From Candidatus Aminicenantota bacterium (GTDB lineage Bacteria > Acidobacteriota > Aminicenantia > Aminicenantales > Aminicenantaceae): a DNA stretch of 30,451 nucleotides. The notes below the pieces were generated by a model. That model was not told the origin of the DNA and did no database searches. It worked only from the letters and a program-made list of their open reading frames with translations. This document shows, piece after piece, positions 7,221 through 13,458 of the stretch (its first letter is position 1; every line of letters starts with the position of its first letter). The position numbers and the translations under genes were made by a program. The DNA lies in contig SOIA01000094.1 of the NCBI GenBank assembly GCA_004378665.1, forward strand, positions 1-30,451. Direction: 5' to 3'.

Positions 7221-8198
7221 TTACTCAGAGATAGCCTTTTTCAATTCCTCCTTGAGATGAGGAATGACTTTAAAGAGGTCTCCGGCTATCCCGAAGTCTG
7301 CCACTTTAAAAATGGATGCTTCCGGGTCTTTGTTCACAGCCACGATGCATTTTGAGGAAGACATCCCGGCCAGATGCTGGATCGCTCCAGAAATCCCGAA
7401 AGCCATATACAGATTCGGAGTGACCGTCTTGCCGGTCTGGCCGACCTGATGCTGATGATCTATCCACTCCGCATCGACGGCAGAACGAGAGGCTCCGACA
7501 GCAGAGTGAGGAAGTATAGCGGTCAATTCCCTCAAAAGGTCAAAGTTCTCCGGTCCTTTCATCCCTCTTCCGCCGGAGACGACAATGTCCGCCTCGGTCA
7601 CATCGATCTCCGCGTCTTCTTCTCTTATTATTTCAGCAACCTGCCCTTTGATTTGGTCTTCAGGGATGACCACCTCTTTTTTCACGACTTCTCCTTTTTC
7701 TGCCCCGGGTTCAAGAAGAGGGAAAACATTCGGCCTCAGAGAAGCGATCTGCGGTGAAGATTTAAAAGAAACGGTGGCAAAGGCCTTGCCGGCGAATATC
7801 GGACGGACCACCTCCAGCTTCCCGTCCTTGCATGCTGTCGATGTACAATCAGTCGCCAGGCTGACTCCCAATTTGGCCGCCAGCCGCGGTGCCAGATCCT
7901 TGCCCATCGAAGTCGCGGGAAAGAAGATGATCTCCGGCTTGATCTCCTCGACCAGGGATACTAAAGCCAGGGAGAAGCTCGACGCGGAATAATGGGCGAG
8001 GAGAGAATTCTCCAACACATGGACTTTCGACGCACCGTACGGGAACACTTCCGGGGCCAGCCCTCCTGCGCCATGGCCGACAAGGACGGCATGAGCTTCT
8101 GTGTTGAGTTCGTCTGCTCTTCTTTTTCCTTCGGATAAAACCTCCAGGGAAGATTTTTTGACCTTTCCTTCTCTGATCTCTATGAACACTAATATCAT
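7221..8198 (-). CDS. etfA: Electron transfer flavoprotein, alpha subunit
   Basis: EtfA binds FAD and pairs with EtfB to pass electrons between acyl-CoA-type dehydrogenases and a membrane or soluble acceptor. The 325-residue chain shows the N-terminal EtfA fold and the conserved C-terminal FAD domain. That domain has SGGRGMKG (about 208-215), AVGASRSAVDAEW (about 233-245), HQVGQTGKTVTPNLY (about 250-264), FGISGAIQHLAGM and AVNKDPEASIF. It has no N-terminal ferredoxin extension. AGGAGG lies seven bases before the ATG, and the start is 13 bases after the etfB stop. It is the last gene of the long operon starting near 13137. Whether this Etf bifurcates electrons cannot be decided by eye. Confidence 0.95.
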   Translation of the reverse strand: MILVFIEIREGKVKKSSLEVLSEGKRRADELNTEAHAVLVGHGAGGLAPEVFPYGASKVHVLENSLLAHYSASSFSLALVSLVEEIKPEIIFFPATSMGKDLAPRLAAKLGVSLATDCTSTACKDGKLEVVRPIFAGKAFATVSFKSSPQIASLRPNVFPLLEPGAEKGEVVKKEVVIPEDQIKGQVAEIIREEDAEIDVTEADIVVSGGRGMKGPENFDLLRELTAILPHSAVGASRSAVDAEWIDHQHQVGQTGKTVTPNLYMAFGISGAIQHLAGMSSSKCIVAVNKDPEASIFKVADFGIAGDLFKVIPHLKEELKKAISE

Positions 8199-8211
8199 TT
8201 CATCCCTCCTG

Positions 8212-8994
8212 CTAGATAATCTTCGCTTCTTCGTGTAAGAATTTCACCATCTGTTTGGCGGCCTCTTCCGGTTCATCCTCTATGATCTTCCCCGCCTGCC
8301 GCTGCGGAGGGCTTTCCAGTTTGGTGATCTCTAAGAGCGGCGTGACCTCTTCTTCTTTAAGACCCAAATCTTCAAAAGTCACGATTGGAATTTCTTTCTT
8401 TTTCGCCGCCATAATGCCTTTTAACGTCTCATACCGAGGCTCATTCAGCCCTTTCTGAGCGCTGACAACTGCGGGAAGGGAAAAGGAAACCTTCTCAAGC
8501 GCTCCTTCGATCTCCCGATGTGCGATTCCTTTATTGCCATCGATTTCCAGCTTTGTGACCACGTTGACCTGAGGGAGATTCAAAAGATCCGCTACCATGG
8601 CTGGAATCTGGGCATTATCTGCGCCGACGGACTGTTTCCCGAACAGGAGGAGGCTGTAGTCGGGAAATCTCTTCTCCACGGCACGGGCAAGGATTTTTGC
8701 TGTTCTCAACCCATCGTATGTCTCGGGAGTTTCATCTTTTACCAGGACCGCTTCATCCGCACCCATGGCCAGGCACTTCTTCAGAGTCGTCAGCGCCTCC
8801 TCATTTCCGACCGAAACGACAGTGACCGTACCGCCGTTCGCTTCCCGTAAGCGAAGAGCTTCCTCAACCGCGACCTCATCATAGGGACTCAGAATAAAAT
8901 TAATGCCTTCCTCGCTGATCGAGTTTGTCTCATGATCAATCCTTATCTTCGCTTCAGTATCAGGTACTCTTTTTACGAAAACGCAGATGTTCAC
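8212..8994 (-). CDS. etfB: Electron transfer flavoprotein, beta subunit
   Basis: EtfB is the partner of EtfA and carries AMP or a second FAD. The 260-residue chain opens with NICVFVKRVPDTEAKIRI and has the SPYDEVAVEEALRLRE segment, VSVGNEEALTTLKKCLAMGADEA, and GKQSVGADNAQIPAMVADLL, all family signatures. The frame is open to an ATG at 9015, but AAAAGGAGG lies inside that extension, five bases before the GTG at 8994. The GTG is therefore the likely start. A hairpin (9021-9043) sits upstream in the 83-base gap after fabF. The gene belongs to the fatty-acid operon by orientation and spacing. Confidence 0.94.
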   Translation of the reverse strand: MNICVFVKRVPDTEAKIRIDHETNSISEEGINFILSPYDEVAVEEALRLREANGGTVTVVSVGNEEALTTLKKCLAMGADEAVLVKDETPETYDGLRTAKILARAVEKRFPDYSLLLFGKQSVGADNAQIPAMVADLLNLPQVNVVTKLEIDGNKGIAHREIEGALEKVSFSLPAVVSAQKGLNEPRYETLKGIMAAKKKEIPIVTFEDLGLKEEEVTPLLEITKLESPPQRQAGKIIEDEPEEAAKQMVKFLHEEAKII

Positions 8995-9020
8995 TTGTTC
9001 CTCCTTTTCAAGCATATCCC

Positions 9021-9043
9021 GCTTCGGTCACTCGAACCGAAGC
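9021..9043 (-). other. Hairpin in the fabF-etfB gap
   Basis: GCTTCGGT (9021-9028) and ACCGAAGC (9036-9043) form a perfect eight-base-pair stem around a seven-base loop. In the reverse-strand transcript no U-run follows, so it is not a typical intrinsic terminator. It could stabilise or mark processing of the message between the fatty-acid and etf parts, or adjust their ratio. Confidence 0.5.
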
Positions 9044-9077
9044 AAGGCCACCAAGATTAGCAAGGCTTGATTCAAAA

Positions 9078-10352
9078 TCAGCCCTCATACCTCTTCAGGA
9101 CAAGAGAGCCGTTCGTTCCACCGAATCCGAAAGAATTCGTCAGCGCATACCGAACTTCAGCCGGACGGGCTTTATTGGGGATATAATCCAGGTCGCATTC
9201 CGGGTCAGGATTCTCATAGTTGATGGTCGGAGGCATAATCTGATCCTTCAGACAAAGCGCAGAAAATCCGGCTTCCAACGCTCCTGCGGCGCCCAAGAGG
9301 TGCCCTGTCATGGATTTTGTCGAGTTCACTCCAACCTTGTAAGCGTGGTCGCCAAACACCTTTTTGATGGCCAGTGTTTCGATCTTATCGTTATAGGGCG
9401 TGGATGTCCCATGGGCATTGATATAGTCGATCTCTTCAGGATCGATCCCCCCGTCCGCAATGGCCTTGGACATGCACAGCACAGCTCCCTCCCCGTCCAA
9501 GGAGGGTGCGGTCACATGGTAAGCGTCTGCACTCATCCCGTATCCGACGACTTCCGCATAGATGTTCGCTCCACGCTTCAGGGCCACCCCGAGTTCTTCC
9601 ACTACGATGATTCCCGCTCCTTCGCTCACGATAAATCCATCCCGCTCCGCATCAAAAGGACGAGAGGCTTTCTCCGGCTCGTCATTCCTGACAGAAAGAG
9701 CGCGCATAGCGCAAAATCCCGCCACTCCGAGGGGCGTGACAGGAGCTTCTGCTCCGCCGGATATCATGACATCTGCATCTCCTCTGGCGATGATGCGAAA
9801 TGAATCTCCAATCGAATGTGTACTGGTCGAACAGGCAGTGGCGGTGGCAGAATTCGGGCCCATCGCTCCGTATTTTATGGAAATCTGACCTGAAGCTTCA
9901 TTGATAATCGTCGAGACCAGGAAAAACGGAGTGACGCGTCCCGGGCCCTTCTCGAGCAATTTCTTGTGTGTATCTTCGATAATACCGATTCCCCCGATGC
10001 CTGACCCTACGTAGACTCCGGTCCTCCCCCCCCTCAGTGAAGCGGGATCAATCCCGGAATCCTTGACCGCTATCTCTGCCGCTGCATACGCGAACTGGAT
10101 AAACAGGTCCATCTTCCGGGCTTCCTTTTTATCGAGAAAATCGAGGGGATTGAAATCGGGAACCTGGCCTGCGATTTTGCTCGTGTAATCAGAAACATCG
10201 AAGCGGGAGATCCGGCTCACTCCGCTCTTCCCCTTGAGCAGGGCATCCCAATTTTTCTTGGTTCCTATCCCCAAGGGAGAGACCAGGCCAATTCCTGTAA
10301 TGACGACCCGTCTTTCAACAGTTCTTTTCTCAGAAGAAGGGGAATTTCCCAT
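9078..10352 (-). CDS. fabF: 3-oxoacyl-[acyl-carrier-protein] synthase II
   Basis: FabF condenses malonyl-ACP with a growing acyl-ACP in fatty-acid elongation. The 424-residue chain has the ketosynthase Cys-His-His set: Cys174 in TATACSTSTHSIG, His314 in NAHGTSTPYND and His351 in TKSMTGHLLGAAG with Lys346. The closing NSFGFGGTNGSLVLKRY is also typical. It is about ten residues longer at the N terminus than the usual 412-residue enzymes (MGNSPSSEKRTVERRVVITGIG). No good ribosome site precedes the ATG, but no better start exists. It follows acpP by 24 bases. Confidence 0.96.
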   Translation of the reverse strand: MGNSPSSEKRTVERRVVITGIGLVSPLGIGTKKNWDALLKGKSGVSRISRFDVSDYTSKIAGQVPDFNPLDFLDKKEARKMDLFIQFAYAAAEIAVKDSGIDPASLRGGRTGVYVGSGIGGIGIIEDTHKKLLEKGPGRVTPFFLVSTIINEASGQISIKYGAMGPNSATATACSTSTHSIGDSFRIIARGDADVMISGGAEAPVTPLGVAGFCAMRALSVRNDEPEKASRPFDAERDGFIVSEGAGIIVVEELGVALKRGANIYAEVVGYGMSADAYHVTAPSLDGEGAVLCMSKAIADGGIDPEEIDYINAHGTSTPYNDKIETLAIKKVFGDHAYKVGVNSTKSMTGHLLGAAGALEAGFSALCLKDQIMPPTINYENPDPECDLDYIPNKARPAEVRYALTNSFGFGGTNGSLVLKRYEG

Positions 10353-10376
10353 CTGAAACTATTTCGTTTGGTTATC

Positions 10377-10619
10377 TTATTTGACGTTGTTCAGGATGTA
10401 ATCCATTGCCTTTCCAACAGTGGTCAGCTTCTCCGCCTGTTCATCAGGAATATCCATGTTGAACTCATCTTCCAGGGCCATGACCAATTCAACCGTATCC
10501 AGAGAATCGGCGCCCAAGTCGTCGATGAAAGACGCCTCCTCAGTGACCTGCTCTTCACCGATGCTGAGTTTGTCAGAAACGATTGATTTAATTTTCTTCA
10601 TCAGCTCTTCTCTTTCCAT
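10377..10619 (-). CDS. acpP: Acyl carrier protein
   Basis: The 80-residue acidic protein carries growing acyl chains on a 4'-phosphopantetheine attached to Ser39 in the motif GADSLDTVELVMALE. The C-terminal helix pattern (IPDEQAEKLTTVGKAMDYI) is also typical. GAGGAGG lies six bases before the ATG, the strongest ribosome site in the operon, in keeping with the high demand for this protein. It lies between fabG and fabF, the order seen in many bacteria. Confidence 0.97.
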   Translation of the reverse strand: MEREELMKKIKSIVSDKLSIGEEQVTEEASFIDDLGADSLDTVELVMALEDEFNMDIPDEQAEKLTTVGKAMDYILNNVK

Positions 10620-10660
10620 GTTTATCCTCCTCTTAATTTAATTTTATTCTTAGACAATTT

Positions 10661-11407
10661 TTACGGCGACATAACCATTCCGCCGTTAACATTAATGACC
10701 TGACCTGTGATATAAGCGGCGTCATCAGAGAGCAGGAATTTCACCACGTGCGCGATCTCATCCGGAGTCCCGAACCTTTTCACAGGAATCAACTCAACGA
10801 ACATATTCTTGACCGAATCTGGAAGATTCTCGGTCATCGGAGTGGCAATGTATCCAGGAGCCACCGCATTCACCGTGATCCCGCGTGCCGCCACCTCTCT
10901 GGCCAGAGATTTGGTGAAACCTAAAACTCCAGCCTTGGAAGCGGCATAGTTGGACTGGCCGGCGTTCCCCATCAAGCCAACGACCGAAGAGATATTAACT
11001 ATTCGGCCGTACCGATTGCCGATCATATTCCGTATTACGGCCTTGGAGAAATTGAAAACGCCCTTCAAGTTCACAGACAGAACCGAATCCCACTCTTCCT
11101 CTTTCATTCTCATCAACAGGTTATCCCTAGTAATTCCTGCATTATTCACCAGATGATCGATCTTTTTATGATCCTGGACTACCTTTTCTGCCACATCCAT
11201 AGCCTGGTCCATCCGCGATACATCCGCACAGAAGACAGCCGCCTTCCCGTTGCTCTTGGATATTTTCTGAGCGACTTCCTCGAGCTTCTCTTTTTGAACA
11301 TCCACGAGTATGATCTCCGCCCCTTCCCTTGAAAGCTCAAGGGCAATACTCTCCCCGATCCCCTGAGAAGCGCCCGTCACGATTGAGACCCTGTCCTTAA
11401 AAATCAT
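10661..11407 (-). CDS. fabG: 3-oxoacyl-[acyl-carrier-protein] reductase
   Basis: FabG reduces 3-oxoacyl-ACP to 3-hydroxyacyl-ACP with NADPH. The 248-residue short-chain dehydrogenase has TGASQGIG (residues 11-18) for the cofactor, NNAG (88-91), the catalytic Ser in NISSVVG (140-141), and Tyr154/Lys158 in YAASK. It ends with the usual TGQVINVNGGMVMSP. An open frame runs to 11428, but family length and the MIFKDRVSIVTG start favour the ATG at 11407. That start lies one base after the plsX TGA, which suggests translational coupling. Confidence 0.96.
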   Translation of the reverse strand: MIFKDRVSIVTGASQGIGESIALELSREGAEIILVDVQKEKLEEVAQKISKSNGKAAVFCADVSRMDQAMDVAEKVVQDHKKIDHLVNNAGITRDNLLMRMKEEEWDSVLSVNLKGVFNFSKAVIRNMIGNRYGRIVNISSVVGLMGNAGQSNYAASKAGVLGFTKSLAREVAARGITVNAVAPGYIATPMTENLPDSVKNMFVELIPVKRFGTPDEIAHVVKFLLSDDAAYITGQVINVNGGMVMSP

Positions 11408-11408
11408 C

Positions 11409-12422
11409 TCACCCCCCGGCCTGGCCAAGCCTGTGAGACAGCTCCGCTATCTCATTTTGTATTTTCTCTTGAACCTTGTTCATGACAAAATCCTTGGCCA
11501 GTCCCACAGCGTTCTTCACAGCGTTGGAGTTCGAACGTCCATGTCCGATGATGCAGACACCGTTAATCCCCAAAAGCTGCGCTCCTCCGTATTCCGTGTA
11601 ATCCACTTTTTTATAGATTTTTTTAAGATTCCTTTTCATCAGGAAAAAACCAATTTTTGCGAAGATATTCTTCATGATCTCAGTGCGGGCCATGTAGAAG
11701 AAAGTCTCGATCACCCCTTCACTGACTTTTAAAGCGATGTTCCCGGTAAATCCATCGCTGACAATAACATCGGCTTTGCCGGAGTAAATGTCCTTGCCTT
11801 CAACATTACCGATGAAATTCAACGGAGACTCCTTGAGTCTGTTAAAGGCTTCCTTGGTCAGCTCATTCCCTTTTGACTCTTCTTCTCCGATGCTCATCAA
11901 GCCGATTCTCGGCCTTTTGATGCCCAAGACGCTGCTCATAAAAGTATGGCCCATTACGGCAAACTGTTCCAGGTGGTGGGGGCGGCAGTTGACGTTGGCT
12001 CCCACATCGATCAGAAGGGTTAATCCTTTTAAACTCGGGACCAGAAGGGAGAGAGCTGGTTTTTCCACTCCTTTTAACGCGCCGAGAATTGCCTTAGTAA
12101 TGTACACTACCGCAGCGGTGTTTCCCATGCTGACGAAAGCGTCCGCCTCCCCATCCCTGATCAACTGAGCTCCGATACGGATAGAGGACTTCTTCTTTTT
12201 CCGGACAGACAGGATGCCTTCGCCCATGCCGATGGCTTCCGACGCATTGACGATGGACAGCTTGGATCTTGAACGGTTGACTTTCTCGAATTCCTTCTTT
12301 ATCAGGTCTTCAACCCCGACAAGGAGAACTTCTAATTCGTACTCCCGGGAAGCTTTTACCGCTCCTTCTACTGTGACTCTGGGACCGAAATCTCCTCCCA
12401 TCGCGTCAACAGCAACTCTCAT
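11409..12422 (-). CDS. plsX: Phosphate acyltransferase PlsX
   Basis: PlsX converts acyl-ACP and phosphate to acyl-phosphate, the donor for the first acylation of glycerol-3-phosphate, linking fatty-acid and phospholipid synthesis. From the ATG at 12422 the 337-residue chain starts with the diagnostic MRVAVDAMGGDFGP. It also has SMGNTAAVV, LLIDVGANVNCRPHHLEQFA, GLMSIGEEESKGNEL and VSDGFTGNIALKVSEG. The frame extends to 12521 into rpmF without family support. It starts 13 bases after the rpmF stop, with a weak AAGGGA site. Confidence 0.96.
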   Translation of the reverse strand: MRVAVDAMGGDFGPRVTVEGAVKASREYELEVLLVGVEDLIKKEFEKVNRSRSKLSIVNASEAIGMGEGILSVRKKKKSSIRIGAQLIRDGEADAFVSMGNTAAVVYITKAILGALKGVEKPALSLLVPSLKGLTLLIDVGANVNCRPHHLEQFAVMGHTFMSSVLGIKRPRIGLMSIGEEESKGNELTKEAFNRLKESPLNFIGNVEGKDIYSGKADVIVSDGFTGNIALKVSEGVIETFFYMARTEIMKNIFAKIGFFLMKRNLKKIYKKVDYTEYGGAQLLGINGVCIIGHGRSNSNAVKNAVGLAKDFVMNKVQEKIQNEIAELSHRLGQAGG

Positions 12423-12435
12423 ATCATTCCCTTGA

Positions 12436-12618
12436 TCAGTCTTTAGACCCCTCGACAACCTGTCTTTCTCCATAAAAGCCGCATTCGGGACAGGCTCGAT
12501 GGGGCAACTTCGGGTTCCCACAGTTAGAGCACAGGGCTAATGAGGGAATAGAGAGGGCATCATGGGCCCTTCTCTTCTTTTTTCGTGAATGAGAATGTTT
12601 TCTTTTCGGATTAGCCAT
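12436..12618 (-). CDS. rpmF: 50S ribosomal protein L32
   Basis: The 60-residue basic protein has the L32 opening MANPKRKHSHSRKKKRRAHDAL. It has a zinc ribbon made of Cys30-Cys33 and Cys43-Cys46 (CSNCG and CPECGFY). The four-Cys form is the zinc-binding version of the family. Its ATG directly abuts the TAA of the DUF177 gene, so it relies on coupled translation; no separate ribosome site is clear. The pairing of rpmF with DUF177 and plsX is widespread and links ribosome supply with lipid synthesis. Confidence 0.96.
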   Translation of the reverse strand: MANPKRKHSHSRKKKRRAHDALSIPSLALCSNCGNPKLPHRACPECGFYGERQVVEGSKD

Positions 12619-13137
12619 TTATCTTTTATCTCTCATGAAATTTTTAAGTTTACCGAGGCAGGGATCAGAGCTTTTGGTTTCACAGGCGCACTCGCCGCTC
12701 TGGATGACCTTGCCGCAAACAGGGCAGATACCCTGGCAGTCCTCAGAGCAGAGCAGCTTGGGCGGAAACATCAGGTTCAACTGCTCTAAAACCACTTCTT
12801 TAATGTCTATCTTGTAGCCGCAGTAAAACAGCCTGTTGATGTCCTCATCTCCAAGATGGTCCTGCATCTCCTCAAGCTCCTCGGGAACATAGACAAGATC
12901 AAAGCTGGAATCCACCGGGAACTCAAAAGGAATGAGACAGCGGCTGCAGACAAAGCTGAGACAAGTGGTGACCTTGCCTTTTATGAATATTTCCTCTCCA
13001 GTCTTGTTGACTGTGAGTTCGGCATGGACAGGCTTAAGAAAAACAGCGTTTTCCTCCACGAGGGACTCGGGGAAGAACTCAAGCTCCTTCGAAATCTTAA
13101 GCCCTTCTTTGGGCAATCGATCAATATCTATAATCAT
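12619..13137 (-). CDS. yceD: DUF177 (YceD-family) protein
   Basis: The roughly 172-residue protein belongs to the DUF177 family, encoded upstream of rpmF in most bacteria and linked with 23S rRNA metabolism. Visible features are the opening MIIDIDRLPKEGL, a central FVCSRCLIPFEFPV Cys pair, and a C-terminal CSEDCQGICPVCG plus CAC cluster likely to bind metal. Two starts are possible. ATG 13137 has GGAAGG four bases upstream and fits the family start; ATG 13149 would add MEGK. It is the first gene of the operon ending with etfA. Confidence 0.88.
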   Translation of the reverse strand: MIIDIDRLPKEGLKISKELEFFPESLVEENAVFLKPVHAELTVNKTGEEIFIKGKVTTCLSFVCSRCLIPFEFPVDSSFDLVYVPEELEEMQDHLGDEDINRLFYCGYKIDIKEVVLEQLNLMFPPKLLCSEDCQGICPVCGKVIQSGECACETKSSDPCLGKLKNFMRDKR

Positions 13138-13170
13138 CTTTCCTTCCATTTTTTTCGGATAAGTCCTCCT

Positions 13171-13198
13171 ATTATACCATCTTGCTTCCCTTTGTCAA
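13171..13198 (-). promoter_or_regulatory. Near-consensus promoter of the DUF177-rpmF-plsX-fab-etf operon
   Basis: On the reverse strand a perfect TTGACA (13193-13198) and a perfect TATAAT (13171-13176) are separated by 16 bases. Such a site should be a strong housekeeping promoter, fitting a ribosomal-protein and fatty-acid operon. AGGAGG lies directly downstream (13165-13170). It is too far from either ATG to act as a normal ribosome site and may lie at or before the transcript start. Confidence 0.75.
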
Positions 13199-13414
13199 CT
13201 GAGGTCATTTGGAGTTAAATCCGAGTAACTTCAATATTCAGAAGGGTTTGTGCAGGAGGAGAAAACCCATTCGAGTCAATCGGACCGTGTCTCACCATTT
13301 GACACATCTCAAACAATTATTAATCTCAAAGACTCTATTCCATATTGCACAAGTAATGAATACATGGATCTAAAAGAAGAAGAAAACCGCTGAAGCAACT
13401 AAGGGCAGACCCCG

Positions 13415-13443
13415 ATGACAAAGCCTGAGCCCGGTGATATAAT
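13415..13443 (+). promoter_or_regulatory. Promoter of polA
   Basis: ATGACA (13415-13420) and a perfect TATAAT (13438-13443) are separated by 17 bases. Transcription should start near 13449-13451, eight to ten bases before the polA ATG at 13459. No ribosome-binding sequence fits in such a short leader. Confidence 0.65.
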
Positions 13444-13458
13444 GGGAGCGCGAACTCT

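Larger units (their letters stand above)
13150..13458. other. Divergent intergenic region between the fab operon and polA
   Basis: This 309-base gap holds the operon promoter on the minus strand at one end and the polA promoter at the other. The middle contains an inverted repeat GGGTTT (13244-13249) / AAACCC (13263-13268) with a 13-base loop. A plus-strand TTGACA (13299-13304) is followed after 16 bases by TAATCT (13321-13326), a possible extra promoter. A nine-codon frame (MDLKEEENR) starts at 13364. I see no convincing gene; a small RNA is possible but unsupported. Confidence 0.5.

Noticed and set aside
8925..9803. A 292-codon plus-strand open frame across etfB and fabF
   Set aside because: Antisense to two certain genes and spans their gap; the peptide shows no family features.
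13364..13393. Nine-codon frame upstream of polA as a leader peptide
   Set aside because: No ribosome site, no attenuator structure and no reason for polA to use attenuation.
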